64,000 nt of DNA from Litorivivens sp041625575 (GTDB taxonomy: Bacteria; Pseudomonadota; Gammaproteobacteria; Pseudomonadales; Spongiibacteraceae). Shown here one piece after another: positions 32,189-39,397 of the stretch (positions are counted from its first letter, which is position 1; each line of letters opens with the position of its first letter). The stretch spans positions 1 to 64,000 of the forward strand of contig JBFJTG010000004.1 in assembly GCA_041625575.1 (NCBI GenBank). The letters run 5' to 3'. A program made the translations under genes and the position numbers. The notes beneath the pieces are model-generated. The model saw only the letters and a list, made by a program, of their open reading frames with translations, ran no database searches and was not told where the DNA came from.

Positions 32189-32875
32189 GTGAATGTGCTG
32201 AATCGTATTTTTGGGTGCCAGCCCTCGGCCTTACTGTTTGATCTTGATGGAACGTTGGTCGACAGTGCACCGGATTTGGCGGCGGCACTTGATGATGCAT
32301 TGGTGGCAGGTGGCTATAGCGCGGCAGGCATTGAGGCCGCTCGCGGCTGGGTTGGCAACGGTGCCCGCAAATTGCTTCAGCGCGCTTTGTCGACCGCGCG
32401 CCAATGCGAAGAGTCCCGCCTCGACAATGCCGAGCTTGAGCGCTTGCTCGAGCATTTTTTCCTGGTTTACGAGCGTGGCTGCACCCAAAAAACGGTGCTC
32501 TATCCGGGGGTTTTACCGGCGCTTGAACGCTGGCATGAGTGCGGAATTCGCATGGCTTGCGTCACCAATAAACCGGAGCGATTTGCGCGCATCATCGTTG
32601 AGCATTTAGGTTTGAGCACGCTCATGCCGGTGGTTTTGGGCGGCGACAGTCTGGCAACACGCAAACCCGAGCCCGAGCTATTGCTGGAAGCTTGCCGCCT
32701 TTTATCGGTAGCACCGTCGGAGGCTATCATGGTCGGTGATTCCGTGAATGACGTGCTGGCCGCGCGGGCAGCCCTCATGCCGGTGATTGCGGTACCCTAT
32801 GGCTACAACTACGGTAGTAATATTGCTGATGCCAAGCCGGATTTGCTTATCGACCGACTTGATATGCTGCTGTAG
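32189..32875 (+). CDS. gph: phosphoglycolate phosphatase
   Basis: The 228-residue HAD hydrolase has motif I DLDGTLVDS, the helical cap region, motif II VTNKP, the motif III Lys (ATRKPEP) and motif IV VGDSVNDVLAARAA. It dephosphorylates 2-phosphoglycolate formed during DNA repair. The start is GTG 32189, 7 bases after the rpe stop; no ATG is available in frame nearby. Co-transcription with rpe is likely. Confidence 0.93.
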   Translation: MNVLNRIFGCQPSALLFDLDGTLVDSAPDLAAALDDALVAGGYSAAGIEAARGWVGNGARKLLQRALSTARQCEESRLDNAELERLLEHFFLVYERGCTQKTVLYPGVLPALERWHECGIRMACVTNKPERFARIIVEHLGLSTLMPVVLGGDSLATRKPEPELLLEACRLLSVAPSEAIMVGDSVNDVLAARAALMPVIAVPYGYNYGSNIADAKPDLLIDRLDMLL

Positions 32876-32920
32876 CGGCTCCCCAGGGCGCCGCGCCGGC
32901 GGGTAAACTCTCGGGAAGGT

Positions 32921-32948
32921 TTTACAAATGCAGGCTGTCGGGTAGAAT
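32921..32948 (+). promoter_or_regulatory. promoter of the trp leader/operon
   Basis: TTTACA (32921-32926) and TAGAAT (32943-32948) with a 16-base spacer lie about 35 bases before the leader-peptide start, leaving room for a short leader transcript. Confidence 0.6.
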
Positions 32949-32978
32949 GCCTGCTCCCAACTCTTTTCTGATCTGGAG

Positions 32979-33088
32979 AAAACGGTGATCTGCGACGCCC
33001 GCACAGCGCTGCAATCCGATACCCGCCGATGGCGATGGTAGGCCTTTCTACGCCTTTAAGCGCCCCGAACATCGTTACTCACCGTTTT
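32979..33088 (+). promoter_or_regulatory. trp leader with attenuator-like long-range pairing
   Basis: AAAACGGTGA (32979-32988), which spans the leader-peptide start codon, is perfectly complementary to TCACCGTTTT (33079-33088), which ends in a T run just before the trpE ribosome site. Shorter dyads lie between them (for example GTAG/CTAC flanking the leader stop). The 3' T run after the G/C-containing arm resembles a terminator strand, but the loop would be about 90 bases, so the exact alternative folds need computation. Confidence 0.45.
32985..33041 (+). CDS. trpL: trp operon leader peptide
   Basis: An 18-codon frame opens at GTG 32985, 7 bases after a GGAG, and reads MICDARTALQSDTRRWRW before TAG 33039. 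Two Trp codons separated by Arg sit at the very end, as expected for a peptide whose translation stalls when charged tRNA-Trp is scarce. It lies 60 bases before trpE, downstream of a good promoter. Its size and Trp placement match known trpL peptides of gammaproteobacteria, though the sequence itself is not one I recognise. Confidence 0.75.
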   Translation: MICDARTALQSDTRRWRW

Positions 33089-33101
33089 TGAAGGATAGTG
33101 C

Positions 33102-34619
33102 ATGACTCCCGAACAATTTGCCGAACTGGCCAAGCAGCCTTATAACCGCATCCCTGTGTACCGGGATGTGCTCGCCGATCTTGATACTCCGCTCAGCGCC
33201 TATTTGAAACTGGCTCGTGGTCCTTATAGCTACTTGTTTGAGTCTGTTGAAGGCGGTGAGAAGTGGGGGCGCTATTCCATTATCGGCCTCAGGGCGACAA
33301 CGGTACTCACCGTGCGCGGGCAAGATATTAGTGTGAGTGAAAACGGCACCGTGGTGGAAACCAGTCGTGATGCCGACCCCTTGAAATTCGTCGAGACTTT
33401 CCAGCGGCGCTATCGCGCGCCTGATCTGGAGGAGTTGCCTGCGTTCAATGGCGGCTTGGTCGGGTATTTTGGCTACGACACTGTGCGCTACGTTGAACCG
33501 CGATTGGCCGCTACCTGCCCTCCCGATAAGCTCGGCAATCCGGATATTCTGCTGATGCTGTCCGACGAGCTGGTGGTTTTTGACAATCTGGCCGGGGTGA
33601 TCACGCTAATTGTGCACGCCGATCCCGACACGCCAAATGCCTACAATTTGGCGCAAGAGCGCTTGAATGAACTGGAAGCCCTTATGGCCGGGCCAGCGCC
33701 AAAACTTCAGGCGCCTTTAACAGAGCCGGGCGATTTGCCCGAATCTGCCTTTGAATCTGAAGTAGGCGAAGAAGGTTACAGCGCCATGGTTGAGCGCGTG
33801 AAAGAATACACCCTCGCTGGAGACGTGATGCAGGTGGTTCCTTCCCAGCGTTTGTCGACGTCCTTCAACGCAGACCCCATTAATCTCTATCGCGCCTTGC
33901 GCCGCCTCAATCCATCCCCCTATATGTTTTATCTGGACCTCGACGATTTTTATATTGTCGGTTCCAGTCCGGAAATTCTGGCGCGAGTCGAGGGCGATGA
34001 AATTACCTTACGGCCCATTGCCGGCACTCGTCGTCGCGGTCATACCGAAGCTGAAGACAGAGCCATGGAAGCCGAATTACTGGCCGACCCCAAGGAGATT
34101 GCCGAACACCTGATGCTGATTGATTTGGGCCGCAACGATGTTGGTCGGGTGGCACAAACCGGCTCGGTGGTGGTTACCGATCAAATGGTGGTAGAGCGTT
34201 ACTCTCACGTTATGCACATCGTTTCCAATGTGACAGGCAAACTTAAAGAAGGTATGTCGGCAATGGACGTGCTTAGAGCCAGCCTGCCCGCAGGAACGCT
34301 TAGCGGCGCGCCCAAAGTACGGGCAATGGAAATTATTGACGAGCTTGAGCCGGTGAAACGCGGCGTTTATGGCGGTGCAGTGGGCTATCTAGGCTTTAAC
34401 GGCAATATGGACACCGCCATAGCGATTCGCACCGCGGTGATTAAAAACGATCGCCTCTATGTACAAGCCGGCGGTGGCATTGTGGCTGATTCCGTGCCGC
34501 GGCTGGAATGGAAGGAAACCATGAACAAGGCGCGGGCAATGTTTCGCGCGGCGGCCATGGTGCAGGGGGTTGGCATTATCGGTACTCGCGATTCCGAAAC
34601 TCGAAAAGGAGGGCAATAA
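33102..34619 (+). CDS. trpE: anthranilate synthase component I
   Basis: The 505-residue subunit converts chorismate to anthranilate using ammonia supplied by TrpG. The N-terminal tryptophan-sensing part includes YLFESVEGGEKWGRYSIIG; the catalytic chorismate-binding domain has VPSQRLS, the SPEILARV and IAGTRRRG segments, LIDLGRNDVGRVA, and GAPKVRAMEIIDELEP. The LFESVEGGE motif (Ser in LLES of relatives) suggests feedback inhibition by Trp. ATG 33102 follows GAAGGA. It is first in trpEGDC, here contiguous, whereas Pseudomonas aeruginosa separates trpE from trpGDC. Confidence 0.97.
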   Translation: MTPEQFAELAKQPYNRIPVYRDVLADLDTPLSAYLKLARGPYSYLFESVEGGEKWGRYSIIGLRATTVLTVRGQDISVSENGTVVETSRDADPLKFVETFQRRYRAPDLEELPAFNGGLVGYFGYDTVRYVEPRLAATCPPDKLGNPDILLMLSDELVVFDNLAGVITLIVHADPDTPNAYNLAQERLNELEALMAGPAPKLQAPLTEPGDLPESAFESEVGEEGYSAMVERVKEYTLAGDVMQVVPSQRLSTSFNADPINLYRALRRLNPSPYMFYLDLDDFYIVGSSPEILARVEGDEITLRPIAGTRRRGHTEAEDRAMEAELLADPKEIAEHLMLIDLGRNDVGRVAQTGSVVVTDQMVVERYSHVMHIVSNVTGKLKEGMSAMDVLRASLPAGTLSGAPKVRAMEIIDELEPVKRGVYGGAVGYLGFNGNMDTAIAIRTAVIKNDRLYVQAGGGIVADSVPRLEWKETMNKARAMFRAAAMVQGVGIIGTRDSETRKGGQ

Positions 34620-34620
34620 G

Positions 34621-35199
34621 ATGTTATTGATGATTGATAACTATGACTCCTTTACCTACAACATTGTGCAGTACCTCGGTGAACTAAAGGCGGATGTTAA
34701 AGTTGTTCGCAACGATGAACTGAGCGTCTCCGAAATGCAGGCGCTTAATCCGGAGCGCTTGGTCGTGTCACCAGGGCCTTGTACTCCGAATGAAGCGGGC
34801 GTGTCTATGGCGGCGATTGAAGCCTTTGCCGGCAAGATTCCCGTGCTTGGCATTTGCCTTGGGCATCAGAGCATTGGTCAGGTTTACGGCGGCAAAATTG
34901 TGCGAGCGCGGCAGGTTATGCACGGAAAAACATCGCCGATTTACCACAGCGGCGTCGGTGTATTTGAAGGTTTGGGCAATCCGCTAACGGCAACCCGTTA
35001 TCACTCGCTGATAATTGATAAGGAGACACTGCCGGATTGTCTGGAAATAACCGCCTGGACTCAAACTGAAGACGGAGCTCTTGACGAAATCATGGGCGTA
35101 CGCCACAAAACGCTGGACGTAGAAGGTGTGCAGTTTCACCCGGAGTCCATTTTGAGTGAGCACGGTCATGACATGCTCGCCAATTTTTTGAAGCGCTGA
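34621..35199 (+). CDS. trpG: anthranilate synthase component II (glutamine amidotransferase)
   Basis: ATG 34621 directly follows the trpE stop and a GGAGGGC; the longer frame runs into trpE. The 192-residue class I amidotransferase has the catalytic triad: Cys in LGICLGHQSIGQ, and His and Glu in VQFHPESIL. It releases ammonia from glutamine for TrpE; a second role in 4-amino-4-deoxychorismate synthesis is possible in organisms with one such subunit. It has the canonical MLLMIDNYDSFTYNIVQYL start. Confidence 0.97.
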   Translation: MLLMIDNYDSFTYNIVQYLGELKADVKVVRNDELSVSEMQALNPERLVVSPGPCTPNEAGVSMAAIEAFAGKIPVLGICLGHQSIGQVYGGKIVRARQVMHGKTSPIYHSGVGVFEGLGNPLTATRYHSLIIDKETLPDCLEITAWTQTEDGALDEIMGVRHKTLDVEGVQFHPESILSEHGHDMLANFLKR

Positions 35200-35209
35200 G
35201 GGAAAAATA

Positions 35210-36244
35210 ATGGATATAAAAACCGCGCTAGGTCGTGCAGTACAAAATTTGAGTTTGAGTACCGAAGAAATGGCCGCTGTGATGCGCGATATCATGACCG
35301 GGCAATGTAGCGACGCGCAAATTGGCGCATTTCTTATAGCGCTGCGTATGAAGAGCGAAAGCATTGATGAGATTGAAGGCGCGGCGCGCGTTATGCGTGA
35401 GCTCGCAACGCCGGTAGACATTAGTGGTTTGGAATATGTCGTCGACATCGTTGGCACTGGCGGAGATGGCGCCAATTTGTTCAATGTGTCGACGGCTAGC
35501 AGCTTTGTTGCTGCGGCAGCGGGTGCCCATGTTGCAAAGCACGGCAATCGTTCGGTGTCGTCAAAGAGCGGCAGTGCGGATCTCCTGGAAACCGCGGGAA
35601 TCAAACTCGACCTGAGTGCGGCAAATGTTGCCCGTTGTATTCGAGAGGTGGGCGTGGGCTTTATGTTTGCGGTTAATCACCACAGCGCCATGAAGCACGC
35701 AATCGGGCCGCGCAAGGAAATTGCCCAGCGCACTATCTTTAATATTCTTGGTCCGCTGACGAATCCTGCCGGGGTGACACGTCTGCTCATGGGCGTGTTC
35801 AGCGCTGAACTTTGCCGCCCTCTGGCGGAGGTCTTAAAACGTTTGGGTGCCGAGCACGTTATGGTGGTGCATTCGAAAGATGGCTTGGATGAAATTAGCC
35901 TTGCCGCGAAAACGGTGGTGGCCGAACTGAAAGACGGCGAGATTATTGAATACACCATTAGCCCTGAAGAAATGGGTGTGGCCAGTCGCAGTCTGGTTGG
36001 TCTGGATGTCAGTGACAGCGACTCATCACTCGCATTGATCCGCGACGCTTTTTCGAAGCGCAGCAATGAAGCGGCGGAAAAGGCGGCTGATATGGTAGCG
36101 CTAAACGCGGGTGCAGCTTTGTATGTGGCCGGTGTTAGTTCCTCCTTAAAGCAGGGTGTGGCCCTGGCTCAGGATGTGATTGCAAGCGGTCAGGCTTTGG
36201 AAAAAATGAAAGAGCTGGCGAGCTTTAGTCAGGAGCTCAAATAG
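35210..36244 (+). CDS. trpD: anthranilate phosphoribosyltransferase
   Basis: The 344-residue enzyme attaches phosphoribose from PRPP to anthranilate. The PRPP-binding glycine motif GTGGDGANLFNVSTA, the KHGNRSVSSKSGSADLLE segment, FMFAVNHHSAMKHA, and ILGPLTNPAG are present, with the acidic DGLDEIS metal site. It is a monofunctional TrpD, not fused to TrpG. It lies 10 bases after trpG. Confidence 0.97.
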   Translation: MDIKTALGRAVQNLSLSTEEMAAVMRDIMTGQCSDAQIGAFLIALRMKSESIDEIEGAARVMRELATPVDISGLEYVVDIVGTGGDGANLFNVSTASSFVAAAAGAHVAKHGNRSVSSKSGSADLLETAGIKLDLSAANVARCIREVGVGFMFAVNHHSAMKHAIGPRKEIAQRTIFNILGPLTNPAGVTRLLMGVFSAELCRPLAEVLKRLGAEHVMVVHSKDGLDEISLAAKTVVAELKDGEIIEYTISPEEMGVASRSLVGLDVSDSDSSLALIRDAFSKRSNEAAEKAADMVALNAGAALYVAGVSSSLKQGVALAQDVIASGQALEKMKELASFSQELK

Positions 36245-36246
36245 GG

Positions 36247-37041
36247 ATGGCAACACCAACGATTTTGAAAAAAATTCTTGCTCGCAAGGCTGACGAAGTT
36301 TCGGAACGTCGGCGGGCCTGTCCGGACGATGCCTTGCGCGAACAGTTAGCGGGTGCCGCGGAGCTGCGGGGTTTTGTTGCTGCGATGGAGGCTAAATTGA
36401 CCGCCGGGCAGTCGGCTGTCATCGCGGAAGTCAAAAAGGCTTCACCTTCCAAGGGCGTTATTCGTGAGAATTTTGATCCCGCAGCGATCGCGGCAAGTTA
36501 CGAACGCGGCGGTGCCGCCTGTCTTTCGGTACTGACGGATGTGGACTTTTTTCAGGGCGCAGACGCTTACTTGCAGGCCGCGCGATCAGCCTGTTCCCTT
36601 CCTGTGATTCGTAAAGACTTTATTGTTGATCCGTATCAGGTGCTCGAAGCGCGCGTCATAGGTGCTGACTGCGTGCTGCTCATTGCCGCTGCCCTGGATG
36701 ACCCGCAACTGGGCAGTCTCTATGAACTAGCAGTCGGTCTCGGTCTTGATGTTTTGATTGAAGTGCACAACGAAACAGAATTGAAGCGCACGCTGCCTTT
36801 GGGGGCGAAACTCGTCGGCATCAATAACCGCGATTTGCACAGCTTCGACACCTCTTTGAATAATACCTATCGCTTGCTCGATCAAATTGGCGAGGACAGA
36901 ATTGTGGTAACTGAAAGTGGTATCCACACCACCGCTGATGTGGCAGCAATGCGCGCCCATGGCGTGAATGCCTTTTTGGTCGGGGAAGCGTTTATGCGTG
37001 CCGAGGAACCCGGCGAGAAATTGGCGGAGCTTTTTGCTTAA
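36247..37041 (+). CDS. trpC: indole-3-glycerol phosphate synthase
   Basis: The 264-residue TIM-barrel protein closes the indole ring. It contains the catalytic Lys and Glu motifs (IAEVKKASPSKGVIRENFDP; VLTDVDFFQG; VIRKDFIVDPYQV; GINNRDLHSFDT; VTESGIHTTADV). It is monofunctional, lacking the TrpF part of E. coli TrpC. It starts 2 bases after trpD and ends the trpEGDC operon, as in pseudomonads. Confidence 0.97.
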   Translation: MATPTILKKILARKADEVSERRRACPDDALREQLAGAAELRGFVAAMEAKLTAGQSAVIAEVKKASPSKGVIRENFDPAAIAASYERGGAACLSVLTDVDFFQGADAYLQAARSACSLPVIRKDFIVDPYQVLEARVIGADCVLLIAAALDDPQLGSLYELAVGLGLDVLIEVHNETELKRTLPLGAKLVGINNRDLHSFDTSLNNTYRLLDQIGEDRIVVTESGIHTTADVAAMRAHGVNAFLVGEAFMRAEEPGEKLAELFA

Positions 37042-37050
37042 ACTGAGAGG

Positions 37051-37089
37051 GTTTTAAGGAGGAGACGCCACGGTTTGGATGGCATCTCC
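37051..37089 (-). terminator. terminator of crp
   Basis: On the minus strand GGAGATGCCA pairs with TGGCGTCTCC (37080-37089 with 37061-37070, one G-U pair) around a 9-base loop, followed by TCCTTAAAAC. It lies 11 bases past the crp stop and just beyond trpC, and may also slow transcription arriving from trpC. Confidence 0.55.
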
Positions 37090-37099
37090 CGCCGGGGTG

Positions 37100-37732
37100 C
37101 TAGCGGGTCCCGAACACAACCATGGTTTTCCCTTTCACCGAGACCAATCCCTGTTCTTCCAGAGTTTTCAGTACGCGGCCAACCATTTCCCGGGAGCAAC
37201 CAACAATGCGCCCGATTTCCTGGCGGGTAATTTTGATTTGCATGCCGTCGGGGTGGGTCATTGCGTCGGGCTGCTTGCACAAATCCAGTAAGGTGCGTGC
37301 GACGCGGCCGGTGACATCCAAAAATGCCAGATCGCCGACCTTGCGAGTGGTTTGGCGCAGGCGAATTGCCATTTGCGTACCCAGCGCAAAAAGCACTTCC
37401 GGGTACTGCTCCCGCAGCTCCTGGAATTTGCTGTAGCTGATTTCAGCCACTTCACATTCTGTTTTGGTTTTTACCCATGCGCTGCGTGTTTCTTCAGTGT
37501 CGAATACGCCCATTTCACCGAAGAAATCCCCCTTATTGAGATAGGCCACGATCATTTCCCGGCCTTCGTCATCCTCAATCAGTACGGTAACGGAACCTTC
37601 AATGATGAAATACAGTGCATCGCTGTCATCCCCGGCATAGATAATCGTGCTCTTGGCGGGGTACCGGCGTCGTCGGCAATGGCTGAGGAATCCGTCAATT
37701 TTTGGAATTTCGGGCTTCAGGGCACTGATCAC
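37100..37732 (-). CDS. crp: cAMP receptor protein of the Vfr/Crp type
   Basis: The 210-residue regulator has an N-terminal cyclic-nucleotide domain (about 15-130) with GDFFGEMGVFDTEE and TRSAWV, whose Arg-Ser contact the cAMP phosphate and cyclic ring in E. coli Crp, then the long dimer helix and a C-terminal helix-turn-helix (ITRQEIGRIVGCSREMVGRV). Length and sequence style match Vfr of Pseudomonas. The start is GTG 37732 with GGAA upstream. It is beside a yhfA-like osmC gene, as crp is in E. coli, and the same window encodes a class III cyclase that could supply its ligand. Confidence 0.95.
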   Translation of the reverse strand: MISALKPEIPKIDGFLSHCRRRRYPAKSTIIYAGDDSDALYFIIEGSVTVLIEDDEGREMIVAYLNKGDFFGEMGVFDTEETRSAWVKTKTECEVAEISYSKFQELREQYPEVLFALGTQMAIRLRQTTRKVGDLAFLDVTGRVARTLLDLCKQPDAMTHPDGMQIKITRQEIGRIVGCSREMVGRVLKTLEEQGLVSVKGKTMVVFGTR

Positions 37733-37874
37733 TGTTTATTTCCTCGATGGTAAGTCTGATAAAGCTCAACTGATCGTATTATGCCGTGGCAAGCGTCTAT
37801 TGGCGACCCCTGCGACGAAGTAGGGTGCTTGTGGTAGGATTCGTTTTTCCGGAAATTGAGGGCAGGAAAGCGCA

Positions 37875-38300
37875 ATGGAAGTCAGCGTAAAGTGGGTTGA
37901 TGGTGTAAGTTTCGAGGGTAGGTCGGGCACAGGCCATCGTGTGGTGATGGATGGCCCGGAAGACCACGGAGGTTGCAATAAAGGCGCGCGTCCGATGGAA
38001 GTGCTTCTGCTGGGCATGGGTGGTTGCGCATCCTTTGATGTGATGACGATTTTGCGTAAATCCAGACAGGATGTGCGAGGCTGCGTCGCCGAGATTGAGG
38101 CCGAACGTGCCGATGCGGTTCCGGCAGTATTTACCAAAATACACCTGAAGTTTTCAGTTACCGGCGTCAATTTGAAAGAGGCGCAAGTCAAACGCGCCGT
38201 CGAGCTCTCCGCCGAAAAATATTGTTCTGCCTCTATCATGTTGGGCAAGGCCGGAGTGGAAATCACTCACAGCTATGAAATTGAAGAGGTGAGCGCGTGA
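37875..38300 (+). CDS. OsmC family protein (YhfA-like)
   Basis: The 141-residue protein is an OsmC/Ohr-fold member: GPEDHGGCNKGARPMEVLL, then LLGMGGCASFDVMTIL with the redox-type Cys, and a later EKYCSASIML with the second Cys. Proteins of this family can reduce organic peroxides; the YhfA branch adjacent to crp has no proven substrate. It is divergent from crp and overlaps the following VOC gene by 4 bases. Confidence 0.9.
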   Translation: MEVSVKWVDGVSFEGRSGTGHRVVMDGPEDHGGCNKGARPMEVLLLGMGGCASFDVMTILRKSRQDVRGCVAEIEAERADAVPAVFTKIHLKFSVTGVNLKEAQVKRAVELSAEKYCSASIMLGKAGVEITHSYEIEEVSA

Positions 38301-38710
38301 AGCGTCCGCCCGCTACCGCCGGACTTCGTCACGTGGCTCTGTTTGTGGAGCGCTATGACGAGACCTTGCATTTCTATTGTGAACTGATGGGCATGGCTCT
38401 GGAGTGGCAGCCCGACGCGGACAATAGCTATCTCTGCTCGGGCAACGATAATCTGGCCTTACATCGTTACAAAGGCGGCGCGCGTGACCCCGCGACCCAG
38501 CGTCTGGACCATATCGGCTTTATCATTGATCAGATGGATGATGTCGATCTTTGGTATGAATTTTTAAAAGCCGAAGGCGTGAAACTTAAATCGCAACCGC
38601 GAACCCATCGCGATGGTGCCCGCAGTTTCTATTGTGCCGACCCCGATGGCAATACCGTTCAAATTATTTATCACCCACCGATTAGCGGGCTCAATTTTTC
38701 GCGCACTTGA
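38297..38710 (+). CDS. VOC (glyoxalase/bleomycin-resistance) family protein
   Basis: The 137-residue protein has the two beta-alpha-beta-beta-beta units of the vicinal-oxygen-chelate fold: GLRHVALFVERYDETLHFY, LDHIGFIIDQMDD, and the C-terminal FYCADPDGNTVQIIYHP. Metal ligands are likely His12, His about 70 and the late Glu/Gln position, where Gln is seen (VQII) instead of the more usual Glu. Substrate unknown. GTG 38297 overlaps the osmC stop codon, so the two are translationally coupled. Confidence 0.85.
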   Translation: MKRPPATAGLRHVALFVERYDETLHFYCELMGMALEWQPDADNSYLCSGNDNLALHRYKGGARDPATQRLDHIGFIIDQMDDVDLWYEFLKAEGVKLKSQPRTHRDGARSFYCADPDGNTVQIIYHPPISGLNFSRT

Positions 38711-38727
38711 TCGGCCTTCATTAGGCC

Positions 38728-39369
38728 TTATAGGTAATAAGTCGAGCGCGTCATCACTTTGGATGCCGCAGTCATTAAGCGCTTTATTTGAGGGGTAAAA
38801 TCTTCACCGCCGGCTTCTAGTGCCTTGCTGGCGTGTGCGGACTCGTCGCTCAGCATTTGCTCAAGTATCGCGCGAGTTTTTTCGTCCTCCGGCATCAGTT
38901 GTAACAAGTGATCACGCAAGTGCTTGCAGACCTGCTCTTCTGTTGCCGCCACGAAACCCAAGCTGATTCGGTCGCCAAGTAAACCTGCAAGTGCGCCAAT
39001 AGCGAAGGACGCCGTATAGAAAGCAGGATTTAAACGGCTGGTATGACTTTGTAATTCCTTGAGACGCTGCTCGCACCACGCGAGATGGTCAACCTCTTCT
39101 TCGGCCGATGATTGCATTGCGGCTTTAACCGCCGGATCTTTCGCTGTGAGTGCCTGACCGTGATAGAGAGCTTGTGCGCAAACTTCGCCGGTGTGATTTA
39201 TACGCATCAGGCCAGCGGTGTGGCGCATGCCGTCGGCGCTAATCTGTGCGTCGCTTGTATTTTCGGCGGGACTGCTGCGGCGCGGTGAAGCACTGCCGGG
39301 TATCAGGGTCTTTAAGCCGCGGTCGGCGCTGATTAGCAGTTTGTCGAGCGATGAAAGTCTACGTGTCAT
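38728..39369 (-). CDS. coq7: 3-demethoxyubiquinol 3-hydroxylase Coq7
   Basis: The 213-residue membrane-associated di-iron protein hydroxylates the ubiquinone precursor ring at the last oxygenation step, replacing UbiF of E. coli. Iron ligands are visible in two half-repeats: NHTGEVCAQALYHGQ and EEEVDHLAWCEQRL, then ATEEQVCKHLRDHL and DESAHASKALEAGG. A basic N-terminus of about 45 residues precedes the domain. It is 28 bases after the 7TM sensor gene on the same strand. Confidence 0.95.
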   Translation of the reverse strand: MTRRLSSLDKLLISADRGLKTLIPGSASPRRSSPAENTSDAQISADGMRHTAGLMRINHTGEVCAQALYHGQALTAKDPAVKAAMQSSAEEEVDHLAWCEQRLKELQSHTSRLNPAFYTASFAIGALAGLLGDRISLGFVAATEEQVCKHLRDHLLQLMPEDEKTRAILEQMLSDESAHASKALEAGGEDFTPQIKRLMTAASKVMTRSTYYL

Positions 39370-39397
39370 GAGGGGCTCCGGCTGCCGATAAGTTTAC

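Noticed and set aside
37733..37874. CRP autoregulatory site between crp and the osmC gene
   Set aside because: No convincing TGTGA-N6-TCACA dyad could be read in the intergenic region.
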